A stretch of DNA of 64,000 bases from Gordionus sp. m RMFG-2023 (GCF_954871325.1 NC_088775.1:7107561-7171560), one strand, 5' to 3'; positions 12,301 to 22,089 are shown, counted from the stretch's first letter. Program-made: numbers and translations. The notes: generated by a model not told the origin, from the sequence alone.

Positions 12301-14863
12301 ATGACATAAAAATAATATATGTATTTTATCACTAGATTTGTAAATAATAGTTGGATTGCGAATATAATATGATTACACATTTGTATTGCGATATATAAAT
12401 ATGATCATATACCATTGTGTGGAAAACTATTAAAAATGAGAGGTTTAGTGCATGTTTATTATATAAATAAAATAACAGTGACGAAACAATATGATATAGT
12501 ATATGTAACAAAAATTTAATAACTATAAATTTTGAAATTGACGTATATCACTTCTGGCTTAACCGACTATAGATACTTGGATCAATAGTAATGTTATCCT
12601 TTATTAACATTATAAAACAATTTTGTTATACAATGGAAAAATTGTGATTTGATTTTTTTGAATATAAAAATTTGGATATTTTATCCAAATAATCTATAGG
12701 GGTAAAATAACCTTCACAGTAAAGTATTATATTTTCATTTATTTTTTCATCTATTATGCAATATTTTTTTTCTTCTTTCGGTAACCTTTCTGGCATCATC
12801 AAATTGGATTAATTTCAAGTCTATATCCTTTTCTATAGTTTTTATGGTGTAAACAAAGAGATAAATAGTAGGATACGAATAAGGAATGTATTCCTTTAAT
12901 GAGTGATGAAACACTTTGCATTATGATTTATCCAAGTATTTTTTTCGAAATAGTTCAAAAAATTACTAATTTAATTTATCCTAAAAACTTCAGCTTGTTG
13001 CCTCAGATCGTAAATTATATATGGCGCATCCCTTTCTAACAAAAAAGGAATGACCATTCTAATTCGAAAAAATTTCTTTATATCATTATTTTGTCTGAAT
13101 TGTCGGGTAAGTTGACTTTCTTGAATGTGAACGCACTGACAGAAGTGGAAATAACAGCCCTTAACAATTATAGTGCGAAAGACCGCTTTAATGTTGTAAA
13201 AAATATATAATTTGTTATCGTCACTGTTAAAAAATAAAAATTTTCTCCTATCTATTGTAAATTTATGTTCAATTATCAAGAAGAAATGGAGGTCTAGTTG
13301 ATTGAACCACACGCCCCATTATTGATTTTACTGCCAAAAATGTTGGCAAAGTCGTTGGGTGATTTAAACAAAATACATCCAATTTACGAATTCTCCTTAC
13401 TTTCTGGTAAATTTTGTTTATACTCAAATGAGTATCTATTTTAATTTGATCCTTGAGTTTATTAATTGTGACTAGAAGATGATAGTAATCTTCATCATCA
13501 CCATGATTATGTGTTTGGGTCGTAGTAAAATGTGCCCCAAATTATTTCATAAAAAGAAATACGAATTAGAGGGAAGAATTAAATCAAAATACAAAAAGAA
13601 TATTATCTATTCTAACCGATATTTATGCGTTCTTGATTATGAAGACTTGTATTACAAATATCGCTTAAATATATGTAAGGGGAGAGGTAAATTAGGGGCA
13701 CCATTTACTATGACCCGAACACATGATCACCGTGACGAGAACACTATCATCTTCTCGTCACCATTAATAAACTCAAAGATGAGATAAAAATAGACATTCA
13801 TTTTAGTTTACCAAAAATTTACCAAAAGGTAATGCGCATTCGGAAATGGGATATGTTCTGTTTATATCATTCAATAACTTCGCCAAGATTTTTGGCGGTG
13901 AAATCAATAATGGGGCATGTGGTTCAGTCAACTAGACCTCAATTTCCTCTTAATAATTACAGCATAATTTTACGTGAAGAACACAAATTTACAATTGATA
14001 GGAGAAATTTTTTATTTTTTAACAGAGACGATAACAAATTATATATTTTTTACAACTCATATTTATCAGGCCTTTGCTTGACTGAAAATTTTTTTTTTAA
14101 AGGGTACTTTTAATACCTCGCCTAAAATATTTTTTATACTATTTCTATTTTAGTTAATTATACTCTAATTATTTGTGCATACATTTTATTGTCCGATAAA
14201 TATAAGAATACTTATTTAAATATGTTTTCATTATTAAAAAGTTATTGTTTATCATTATGGTTATTTTTCCCCTCGATTTGCCACTATTGATTTTGAAATT
14301 GGCGTATATTTAGCCCTTAAAGCGGTTTTTCGCACTATAAAATTGTTAAGAGCCATTCAAGAAAGTCAACTTAACCGACTATTCAGCCAAAATATATAAA
14401 GAAATTTTTTCGAATTATAATGGCCATTTCTTTCTTGTTAGAAAGGGATGTGCCATATATAATTAACGATCTTGCTGAAGTTTTTAGTATAAATTCACAT
14501 CATGATTTTTTAAGCTACTTTAAAAATACTCGTATGAATTAAAATGCAAAATTTAAATATCAAATGTGGAATACATTTGATATTAGGAGCCTGAGGATGA
14601 ATAATCATGTAGAAGGGATTCATCGCTCATTAAAGGAATACATTCCTTATTCGCATCCTAATATTTATATATTTATTGACACCATAAAATACGAAATTGA
14701 TTATTGTTAATATATAATAATATCATTATTTATTTTTTTTATCTTTAAGGTTGATCCAAGCTTAATAGGTGGCATGATCGTCAAAATAGGAGATAAATAT
14801 GTTGACATGTCGATAGCTTCAAAACTCAACGCTTACAAGCAATATATTCAACAACCCGTTTAA
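9072..14863 (+). CDS. ATP5PO: ATP synthase subunit O (OSCP), mitochondrial; split gene
   Basis: OSCP joins the F1 head to the peripheral stalk of mitochondrial ATP synthase, holding the catalytic hexamer still while the rotor turns. Four exons (9072-9315, 9448-9560, 11474-11560, 14750-14863) join with agreeing phases (1, 0, 0) to about 185 residues ending at TAA. They run colinear with animal OSCP: YGLEGRYAHALYSAA, VEKELKK and TTNFL, then ENGRY and SSHRGE, then GQLLKI, then GGMIVKIGDKYVDMS near the C-terminus. This covers the mature protein; the mitochondrial presequence exon is not seen. A MULE palindrome sits in the last intron. A family-2 MITE and a 1.8-kb hAT lie upstream. AATAAA follows ~200 bp after the stop. 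The identification is secure; the exact N-terminus is not. Confidence 0.95.
9448..9560 (+). CDS. ATP5PO: ATP5PO exon: ENGR...SSHRGE segment
   Basis: Lies between acceptor tatatttag and donor gtaaaatt. The first two bases complete a Ser codon split by the intron. VVIENGR and the run to MSSHRGEIKAEVITAH match the conserved middle of OSCP (LLAENGR and SVHRGEV in mammals). Ends in phase 0. Confidence 0.95.
9561..11473 (+). other. ATP5PO intron 2, no other gene seen
   Basis: AT-rich intron. The only structure noticed is the three-copy repeat described separately at 11141-11262; a short C-rich patch lies near 10728. Confidence 0.6.
11141..11262. repeat. Short tandem repeat, 41-42 bp x 3
   Basis: The unit tttcttgattttgtttaaaa followed by gta-atttg-atat starts near 11141, 11183 and 11224. 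The third copy is slightly diverged. It lies within an ATP5PO intron. Confidence 0.8.
11474..11560 (+). CDS. ATP5PO: ATP5PO exon: GQLLKI segment
   Basis: Twenty-nine whole codons between acceptor ttatgatag and donor gtatat. LDKDMMREVELALHGFI and then GQLLKITTK align without gaps to the region of mammalian OSCP holding GQVLKLEAK. Confidence 0.93.
11561..12819 (+). other. ATP5PO intron 3, left part, nothing recognised
   Basis: AT-rich sequence left of the MULE palindrome. No paired terminal repeats or open frames of note were seen. Confidence 0.5.
12971..13312 (-). pseudogene. MULE transposase fragment (left arm)
   Basis: A 113-codon open frame reads KAVFRTIIVKGCYFHFCQCV and then QLTRQF and FLLERDAPYI. 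GC-FHF-Q is the block following the second catalytic Asp region in MULE transposases (usually GC-FH--Q). Just beyond it on the same strand, near 12820-12920, HHSLKEYIPYSYP matches the VEG-H--L------HP block in another frame. The first catalytic region is absent, so it is a partial, frame-broken copy. Confidence 0.7.
13479..13787 (+). pseudogene. FLYWCH-type zinc-finger frame of the MULE
   Basis: A 102-codon open frame contains YKYRLNICKGRGK and then TMTRTHDH. The C-x-G-R pattern and closing T-H-x-H are the second half of a FLYWCH finger, the DNA-binding module commonly found N-terminal in animal MULEs. The frame starts inside the short inverted repeat at the palindrome centre, so its Met is not trustworthy. 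Function is inferred from the motif and context only. Confidence 0.5.
13830..14710 (+). pseudogene. MULE transposase fragment (right arm)
   Basis: Several frames carry pieces in order: EEHKFTIDRR (13960s), ALKAVFRTI (14320s), FLLERDVPYI (14430s), then the clear MULE block NNHVEGIHRSLKEYIPYSHP with IYIFIDTIK (14590-14700). TNN-VEG-H--L-----HPN is a hallmark of MULE transposases. Stops and frameshifts separate the pieces. Confidence 0.75.
14750..14863 (+). CDS. ATP5PO: ATP5PO last exon, C-terminus
   Basis: After acceptor atctttaag comes VDPSLIGGMIVKIGDKYVDM, the most conserved OSCP signature, which docks on subunit b of the stalk. The protein ends YKQYIQQPV and TAA. Thirty-seven codons, phase 0 entry. 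Confidence 0.96.
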   Translation, partial: VDPSLIGGMIVKIGDKYVDMSIASKLNAYKQYIQQPV

Positions 14864-15064
14864 ATTTTTCGATAAAGGATGAGATGAATTTACACAAAAT
14901 TATGTGTGAATGTTTTAAACGTTTTAACCACTTTAGTTCATTTTTTTTAAAAAAAACAATACAATATTGTATCAAATTTGGGTTTGTAGCATTGTTTTTT
15001 TTTTCATTTAACTGTAAAATATACTATTTATTTATTGATAAAAATTATTTTTTTGAAAAAAATG

Positions 15065-15070
15065 AATAAA
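15065..15070 (+). promoter_or_regulatory. Poly(A) signal for ATP5PO
   Basis: AATAAA lies 201 bases past the ATP5PO stop codon. In such AT-rich DNA chance matches are frequent, so position is the main support. Confidence 0.4.
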
Positions 15071-15406
15071 AATTTATTTATATTATTATAAAAAGCATTA
15101 TAATAAGGTTTTTAGTAGAGGTCTGCAAAACCCTACCTAATCTAAGAACACACACAACTGTTGGTTGGTTCGGATTATTTTAATTAATTTTAATTTCGGT
15201 CGAATCAGGTACCGGTCGGGTTTACTCGAAGAATTTATTTTTTTTATCTAGTTTCTAGTATTATATTTTTTTATCCATGAGTTTATAATTTTAGTTAATA
15301 ACTTCCTTTTTAGCCGAAAACTATCTAAGAAAGATACTTTGTAGAAGGCGTGAAAAAAAATTAACTCCTGTCTCAATGCTTTTCTATTTTTTTTATTCTT
15401 CTTATA

Positions 15407-15629
15407 TAGTGATGTTAAAAAGCCCGATTTGGGTCTATTTTTAAAAACTCCCCGATTAAAATTTTTGCCCAAATAATATTATATAAACCAGATTAGGAAA
15501 ATAGAGGTCTATAAAACCCTCCTGTCATCTATGAGCAAAATTTAGAGGCTTACGTAATTATATTTTGGCTAAATTCTTAATCTGGCCGTTTTAAAAATCT
15601 ATAAAAATAAGAGCTTTTTAACAACACTA
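15407..15629. mobile_element. hAT-type MITE, family 2
   Basis: Ends TAGTGATGTTAAAAAGCCC and TTTTTAACAACACTA are inverted repeats of the family-2 type. The flanks ttcttata and cttctatg agree only if a one-base shift is allowed. No ORF. The inner part shares the ctatgagcaaaattt block with other members. Confidence 0.7.
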
Positions 15630-15988
15630 CTTCTATGTGTACTTCTATGTGACACGATAAATCACAGTGGGTCACAGCGTGAGTCTGCGTGACGGGTCTT
15701 CCCAAATATTTTGTAGGGCAAGATTGGACCTGAACATAAATTACCCGTGAATCACAGAAAATTTAATCTTTTAAATTTTTTTTTTTATGAATATGCAATT
15801 TTAAAATTATAATATAAATTTTCTAATCTTAATAAAATAAAATCGGAATCTTTAAATATGTTTATATATTCATCGAAAGTACATTAACGATAATCAATCA
15901 ATTAACATAAATTGTATTCTTAAACAAACAACAAAATCCAATTTATTTAAAGTTAATTTATTACAATGAAGGAAAGGAAGATATATAT

Positions 15989-16778
15989 CAGAGACCTGCA
16001 GGCCCGGCCTGAAATTTTTAAAATATACCCGGGCCAGGCCTGAAATTTTTTTTTAAAATACCCGGACCGGGCCGGGCCGTATTTTTTAAAAAATTTATAC
16101 AACATGAATTATTATATTCGTCAATTAGATATGGTTATAATGATTATATATAGTTATAATTAATATAATTTTTGGTGAAAGTTAACTAGCTAACACTCAT
16201 AGTATCTATTACATAATAAAATTATAGTTTTCCTGCCATGGAATAAATATGCAAAGGATTAAATACATTATTATATGATATATTGTTATATTTTTTATTA
16301 AAAATATCATTTTTATTAAAAATATCATTTTTATTTTTTTTATAAATACATAGCATTTGTAATATACTAAATGTCTGTTTAGAATAAAATAAAATAAAAT
16401 ATTTGGTGTTGTTAAACGGCTCGTTTTGAGCCGTTTTTTAAAACGGCTAAGTTTTTTTATTCAGAAAAATATTATACAAGCCTGAAAATTTTGCTCATAG
16501 AAGGAGCAAAGGTCTAGACATATAGTATCGAAATTTCAAGTTAGCTAATATACATGCTTATTAAATGATAATACTCACCGAAAATTATGATAAAACACGA
16601 AATAATGAATTTTTTGAATATACCAGGTCAAATATAATTTTTAAAAATTCCGAGACGGGCCTAAAAAAATTTTTTTTTAAATATGGCCGGGCCTTAAATT
16701 TTTAAACCCGGGCCAGGCCGGGCCGAAAATTTTTTAATCTGGACCGGGCCGTACAAATGGTACTTCTGCAGGTCTCCG
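15989..16778. mobile_element. MITE family 1 (GC-rich) with a nested family-2 piece
   Basis: It starts CAGAGACCTGCAGGCCCGGC and ends TTCTGCAGGTCTCCG, the family-1 inverted ends. CCCGGGCC/CGGGCCG blocks lie next to both ends. The copy is about twice the usual length because the middle (16406-16560) holds a partial family-2 element starting GTGTTGTTAAACGGC. The flanks do not show a clear duplication. Confidence 0.7.
16406..16560. mobile_element. Partial family-2 MITE nested in family 1
   Basis: GTGTTGTTAAACGGCTCG and the inner block agcctgaaaattttgctcat match the copy at 28.7 kb. The right end is missing. Its position inside a family-1 element shows family 2 was still moving after that family-1 copy had landed. 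Confidence 0.6.
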
Positions 16779-16876
16779 ATACAACCTTAAAAATGCGAAA
16801 TGATAGAAGATTAAACGATATGCATAAGTCAATACCAGCTACCATTTATAAATTTTCTAATTCATCCTACATGTAA

Positions 16877-17149
16877 ATAACCGTATACTCTAAGAAACAT
16901 TTAGAGAATTTCCAGACCATACTAATGAAGCTTCAATATCTACCCAGGAAAATTTGTGAGGATGAAATTAGAGATTCATCACTTACAGAACAAATAACAA
17001 TGACAATATTTTGAATTTTAGAAGTAGGAAAATTCATTTCCTTTAGTAAAAAAAATTTAGACCCGGAAAGTTATTTTCTATCGCTTATAAGAGGAAAGGC
17101 GAACACAGATGAAATAAAAGAACATGGGCATTCTTCTTTTTCTAAATAA
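16877..17149 (+). pseudogene. Unrecognised coding-like stretch
   Basis: One frame of about 90 codons is open except for a single TGA near the middle. It reads SKKHLENFQTILMKLQYLPR before and FISFSKKNLDPESYFLSLIR after. The amino-acid mix looks protein-like rather than random AT translation. I do not recognise the family. It could be two exons of a decayed gene, or a transposon piece. Confidence 0.3.
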
Positions 17150-17690
17150 AACTCTTAATTTATAAATTAATTATTTTGTGTTGTTAATATGGAATTAAAA
17201 AATATGATAGAATAAAGCGTAAAAGTATATAAATAAAGTTTTGAAAAATTTAAAAGCATCGTGACTTTCTTAGCGTGACGGGCGTGAACGAAATATTGTC
17301 CTTCATGATCGGGCGGGTCTGGTTTAATTTTTTTTAGTAGTAAGCCTGAAAGGGGGTGAATTTTTTTTATTGCCACCGTGAATTAGCGCATCCACTCTAA
17401 CATCTATAGCACGCACCCTATAATATTCATCTAAATTTTAGCCTTTTCCATAATTACTTATATAAACATCCCTACAATATTTTGTTAGCTTATGACTTTA
17501 AACTCCTTATTTATTTATTTGTTCCATCAAATGTATTTATTTTATAGAAAATAATGCTGAACTTTTCTCACCAGGTTAACATATAATTTTAGACAGCAGG
17601 GATTCACAATATAACAATATAAAGGATTTGACAAATGGTTTGTTGTGGATAATTGATATAATTTTTTATATTAGGAATAAATTAATTTTA
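17150..17690. other. No gene seen
   Basis: AT-rich with a moderately GC patch near 17270-17390. A 69-codon minus-strand frame there (17167-17376) has no family resemblance. Confidence 0.4.
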
Positions 17691-17694
17691 AGTA

Positions 17695-18085
17695 GTTGTA
17701 AATGAACGCGTTCGTGAACGAAGTTTGTTTGTTTAAAAAAAATGGTGAATGGCGTTCCTTTTGTTTTTGACGAACTTGGAACGCGTTTTATTAATTTGAA
17801 TATTATTGTTTATATTTTAATTTAATAGATTAGCATAAGCATGTATATTATTATTTCATTATCTGAATCTGAAAATTCAAAATCAGATGAATCTTTACCA
17901 TGTCCCAAATATGAAATATTTTACAGCAACATTCTATATTGAAGGAACTAATTCAATACTTATCAAATGTAAAATGTGCTCAAAAAGTATATCAGTTTCA
18001 AAATCTTCAAGTTCCAATTTAAAACGACATTTGATTGTAATATTAATTATTTTATATAATATAATTTTTTTTTTTAATATATAAA
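17695..18085 (+). mobile_element. hAT-like remnant with BED zinc finger
   Basis: An end-like block with aacgcgttcgtgaacg and a second ggaacgcgttt is followed by an open frame (17887-18084) with CKMCSKSISVSKSSSSNLKR, then H. C-x2-C and S-N-L-x-R-H-L is the BED finger that opens many hAT transposases. The frame ends shortly after, so no transposase core remains. The inverted counterpart at 57.8-58.3 kb has the same two parts in the same order, which supports one element family. Confidence 0.6.
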
Positions 18086-18254
18086 TTTCATATTCCAATA
18101 TAAATAATAAATATTCAAAAAAATATATAATTATTAAAGGATTACGAAAAAAAAATCATAATAACAAAAGGACAATATTGAGGCATAGATCATAAAATAA
18201 TGTAATATACAAAAAAAAGCGAAAGCAGCAAAAATTATTCAAAACTTCCTTCAT

Positions 18255-18713
18255 CTAATCATCAGGAGAAATCGAATTAATAAAACAAACATAATTAGCC
18301 TTAGGAATGGCCATTGCGATCCTCTGCCTTAAGTAAAAACCTTCGCGAGACTCCCCAGATTTTCTGATTAGGCGGCCAACGTCTTTAAATAAGTTTTTAG
18401 CCAAATCACCATATGTAGTTAAGGTGAAGCAAATGATGGGTATGATAATGAATATGTAATTTGAGAAATCATAGCTGTATTTGCTGATCTTAAAATTTTG
18501 AGCTCTGTTCAGAGCATCCTTGTTATATTTAGAAGGGGAGTTAGTGTCCAGACAAGAGAAATCCCATATTAAAAATTTTTCCTGAGACCATGGGATACGT
18601 GTGACCCCATCAGTATGCCTACTATCGGAAAATAAGCCAGAAGGCTCCATTGAGGTAGGAAAACATTCAATTTGAAAAAATACATTTTGGTTATTTGATC
18701 CTAACAATAACAC
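18255..18713 (-). CDS. PD-(D/E)XK-like nuclease domain, mobile-element type
   Basis: An intact 152-codon frame reads EPSGLFSDSRHTDGVTRIPW, then LIWDFSCLDT, a KYSYDFSNYIFIIIPI stretch, and RQRIAMAIPKANYVCF near the end. I recognise the layout EP-GL-R-DG--PDG-T--PW, L-WD-T--DT, then LGRR and QR-S-A-QR-NA as a domain often found at the C-terminus of reverse-transcriptase-bearing proteins in invertebrate genomes. DG...WD...DT could form a nuclease core, but the key lysine is not obvious. It is probably a 3' fragment of a larger element; nothing upstream on this strand extends it. Function is inferred. Confidence 0.5.
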   Translation of the reverse strand: MLLLGSNNQNVFFQIECFPTSMEPSGLFSDSRHTDGVTRIPWSQEKFLIWDFSCLDTNSPSKYNKDALNRAQNFKISKYSYDFSNYIFIIIPIICFTLTTYGDLAKNLFKDVGRLIRKSGESREGFYLRQRIAMAIPKANYVCFINSISPDD

Positions 18714-19150
18714 TAGTTATTTAAAATTAAAAAAGAATTAGTATCCATTATGGTCAACTATTGATAAACAAATTATTAAATGGGATTAATAAAAAAGTAC
18801 TAAATTTATTACTATCAAATTAATTACATATGTTTTATTTTTTTAAAGATTTGAACGTTCTTCAATTATATATATCCAATATTCAAGTTTCAATAGCCAT
18901 GGATCAAACTTCCACAGAACAAACCTATAAAAAATAAACTTACATTATTTAAAAAAAATGCATCGAAAACCCTAGAAATGATAATGCAAGAACTGTTAAT
19001 TTATAGATATCCTTTTTTTTGACGAGGAAGTAGAGGATATTGGAGGAGGATAATTATCTCAATTTTTTGGAGCAAAGGACAAAACAATAAATGTTTTTAA
19101 AATTTCCCACGTTAAAAGAGTTGTTTTTTTCTCTCTTTAGCTTTCACCTT
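18714..19150. other. No gene seen
   Basis: AT-rich spacer between the nuclease-like frame and the 3' end of the LINE. Nothing recognised. Confidence 0.5.
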
Positions 19151-19849
19151 TTCTGGAGGTAAGCTCCTTCAACATTTATCTCCACTTTATGTTATTCATA
19201 CAATCTCTTTTATCTAATTTATACTTCTTTATATTGGCTCTAACTTTATGGCCCCATTGAAGTTTTGGCCTTCCTCTTTTACATTTGCCCAATTCCAAAC
19301 TCTCAACCTTATTTCCTATGTAGTTCATAGGCCTTCTCATTGTGTGCCCATACCAAGTCTGTTTACCATTAACTTAGTCTTAATGGGCACTACCTTTAAA
19401 CTACTTAGTATTCTTGTACTGTGCACTTTATTCTTTCTTGTTACCCCAGCAATCATCCACATCATTCTCATCTCCATAGTTTGTAGACTCTCTCATCTGA
19501 TTCTTTGGTTGGCCAAGTTTCCGAACTATAAAGAACAGTTAGTTGTACTATGGAACTGTAAATTTTTACCTTTAATTTGTGTGGGATTCTTTTGTCAAAT
19601 AGCACTCCAGATAAAGATCTCCACTTTAACCACCCTTGATAATTTTAGTCTTTATCTCTTTTTTTATTGTGCCGTTTGTTTGTATAGTGGTGCCCAAATA
19701 TTTGCAGCTTTCAATTGCCGATATCTGCCATTCATTTATATCAATACTCTCTGTTTCATCTCCTCATATCACCATATATTCCGTCTAGGTATAGACTGAG
19801 CTAATACATCTATTACTGTAATGAAGAGAAGTGGACTGAGAGCCGACCC

Positions 19850-20454
19850 TTAATGAACTCCTTCCGCTATTGTGAAGCCTGCTGAAGTACCTGATGTGCT
19901 ACGGACCATAGTTGTATGGCACATATACATATCCTGTATTATTCTTATATATTTTTCGGGAATCTTTTTATGGCGTAGCGCCCACCAGATATGTTTTCTT
20001 GGGATTCTATCGAAGGCCTTTTCTAGATCGAGAAAGTCCATGTATAGCTTTTTGTTCTTTTCCCTGAATTTTTTTGCCTAATTGCGTGGATAGCATCAGT
20101 TGTTGATCTTCCAGGCATAAAGCCAAAATGAGTTTCTCCTATTTCGATTATGTCTCTTAATCTTTTTTCTATTATTTTCTCGTATAGTTTTAGACAGTGT
20201 GACATTAGTTTTATGCCCCTGTAATTTTGACAATTGTGTGGATCCCCTTTATTTTTAAAGATAGGAACTAGATAGCCCTGCCTCCATTTTTGGGGAACCT
20301 CTTCATTTCCAAGTATTTTGTACAGATTTGTGAGGAGATGTATTCTATCATCTCCTAGTACTTTAAGGCTTTCTATTGGAATATCGTCTGGACCCCTAGC
20401 TTTGTTGTTTTTCATATGCTTGAGGCATGTGATTTTGACATGGGGAGTGTTCAT
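19850..20454 (-). pseudogene. LINE reverse transcriptase, partial
   Basis: Two overlapping frames (20023-20454 and 19850-20041) carry GPDDIPIESLK, IFKNKGDPHNCQNYRGIKL, FGFMPGRSTTDAIHAIRQ, and then FLDLEKAFDRIPR with the first catalytic Asp (DLEKAFD). The following SPLLF block is present near 19.83 kb but the YADD block is missing. Confidence 0.85.
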
Positions 20455-21004
20455 CCAGATGTAGTATGTGGGGATTAAAGTTGAGAAGCTCCTGAAAATA
20501 TTCTTTCCATATATTCATTATTTCTTTTTCCTTTATTATCAATTTCCCATCTTTATTTTTGATTAATCTGTATATTTTATTTTGCCCTTCTTTGGTATGT
20601 AGTTCTTTATACATGTCATCGTATGCCATAGCTTTGGCCCTAGCCACCGCCTTTGTAGCTATTCTCTTGGATTTTTTGTAATTTGTCTTGTCATCTGAGT
20701 TTTTGGATTTGAACCATATTTTATATAAGGCTTTTTTCTCCTTTATAATGGTTTGTACCTCTTCATTCCACCACCATAGTTCTTTGTATGATTTGTTGCC
20801 TCCCCTTGTCAAGCCTAGTGCAGTGTCTATTAATCTGGATGAAAGGTCTGTCCTCATTTTTTCGCCAACTTGTAAGGAATCTATTGTTTCAATGTTTGCA
20901 TTGATTGCAATGGCATCTTTCATTGTTTTTAATTTGCCCCATTTGATGCATGGTTCCAGTTTTATCTTGTTTTGAGTGGATTTATTTGAGATGTCTAAAT
21001 CCAT
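20396..21004 (-). pseudogene. LINE linker between endonuclease and RT
   Basis: A 202-codon frame rich in Lys reads WWNEEVQTIIKEKKALYKIW and then IWKEYFQELLN. The WW-eeV---i--K---yk-w block just upstream of the reverse transcriptase is typical of RTE and related LINEs. It overlaps the RT frame in another register. Confidence 0.75.
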
Positions 21005-21040
21005 GACTAGTAGCTTGTGTTGTGCGGCGATATATTATCC

Positions 21041-21370
21041 TTAAATGATTTTGCAGTCTATTACATCTTTTAATCTTCTGCGAGAGATTAGCATGTAATC
21101 AATCTGTGCTTTCCTTGTACCACTTTCGTATGTTATTAAATGACTGTCTTTTTTCCTATAGTAGGTGTTGGTTAAGGCAAGGTCGAAGGCTTGCACAAAT
21201 ATTAGTACGTGCTCTTCTTCATCATTTCTTTCTTCATATCCAAAACCTTCATGATGCCTTTTGTAGCTATCTCTTGCTTTCCCCACATGCGCATTTAAGT
21301 CACCACCAATTATGACTAGGTCATCCTTAGGGATTTCCATTACAGCTTCATCAAGGATAGCTCTAGTCAT
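21041..21370 (-). pseudogene. LINE endonuclease, C-terminal part
   Basis: Contains LVIIGGDLNAHVG (the GD-N motif of APE-type endonucleases), then ALTNTYY and SGTRKAQIDYMLI (the S-----DY-L block). It continues the endonuclease after a break. Confidence 0.85.
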
Positions 21371-21500
21371 CTTTCACTTCTTCCTTGCAACCCGTTTGAG
21401 GAGCATATACTGAATAGACTGTGTAGTATTAATTCACCAATGCAGAGTTTTATCTTCATTAGTATATCAGAGATCCTGTTGACTTCTATTACCGAGGAGG

Positions 21501-21833
21501 TTAGATCTTGACCGGACCGAGGATGATGCCGACACCGTTCCTATTGCTAACAATTCTATTATAGTACAATTTATACCCATCTCCAATCATTAAAGTTTTC
21601 TGACCTTTCCATTTCGTCTCTTGTATGCACGTTATATCAACTTTTCTCTTATTCAACATTGATGCCAATTCTCTCGTCTTACCTTTAAGCGTCCCAATAT
21701 TCAAACTTGCTAATCTTGTCTTCTTTGCATTGACCTTTACTTTACTTTTCATAGGATGGAGGTCTAAACCCTGCGCGTCGCTTGGAGGGAACGCCCTAGC
21801 TTTCATATTCATATTTCCATTTGTTTCCTTCAT
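21501..21833 (-). pseudogene. LINE endonuclease, N-terminal part
   Basis: Reads RLASLNIGTLKGKTRELASM, then VDITCIQETKWKG and NGVGIIL. These are the first APE-type endonuclease motifs: N in the LNIGTL block and the catalytic Glu of QET. Truncated by a frame break before the next endonuclease motif. Confidence 0.85.
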
Positions 21834-21964
21834 TTTGTTTATTGGACAGGTATCCTTATCACCCGGCTGTCCAGCCTGTCGATGACCGGGGTGTCATCTC
21901 TAAGCTCCGAAATTCATCCTTTACACATAAGTCATCGAAGAAAAACTTAAAAGTTTTTATGCTC

Positions 21965-22050
21965 CTTACCAGGATTGAACCCGAGTCCTTCTTCGTTCTT
22001 CTGTTTCCATGCATACATCTAACCATTTGGCCAATCCCCTCATCTGCCCC
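21965..22050 (-). repeat. tRNA-like pol III promoter region at the LINE 5' end
   Basis: On the minus strand TGGCCAAATGGTTAGA (A-box-like) is followed ~45 bases later by GGGTTCAATCCTGG (B-box-like). Order and spacing fit an internal pol III promoter derived from a tRNA. The surrounding bases do not pair into an acceptor stem, so it is not a working tRNA gene. It may be a SINE head lying against the LINE or part of the LINE's own 5' end. Confidence 0.6.
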
Positions 22051-22089
22051 CCGTAGATCGCGTTTTTAGTATAGCTCATGCCGTATTAA

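Larger units (their letters stand above)
12820..14715. mobile_element. MULE (Mutator-like) remnant arranged as a palindrome
   Basis: Two fragments of one MULE transposase gene lie head to head around a ~250-bp centre. The left arm (to ~13494) is coded on -, the right arm (from ~13741) on +. The arms share long stretches, e.g. tttgagtttattaat-gtgac near the centre and ggaatacattccttat near the outer ends. Both carry transposase motifs, and the centre holds a FLYWCH-like finger frame. Every coding piece is interrupted. It sits in the last ATP5PO intron; no outer terminal repeats or 9-bp duplication were found. Confidence 0.75.
19155..22060 (-). mobile_element. RTE-clade LINE, broken, reverse orientation
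   Basis: Endonuclease, linker and reverse transcriptase run in order on the minus strand, and the C-terminal GRPKLQWGHK block lies near 19.27 kb. The 5' part includes a tRNA-like stretch. The reading frame is broken many times, and the catalytic YADD region of the reverse transcriptase is gone: SPLLF runs almost directly into the later YLGTTIQTNG-type block, so ~60 residues are deleted. No target duplication could be paired. It is a different lineage from the LINE at 51.7 kb. Confidence 0.85.

Noticed and set aside
19248-19799. 183-codon plus-strand hydrophobic frame
   Set aside because: Antisense of the 3' part of a minus-strand LINE, which explains its length and composition.
21965-22050. 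A functional tRNA gene
   Set aside because: A- and B-box motifs are present but no acceptor stem or anticodon arm can be formed.
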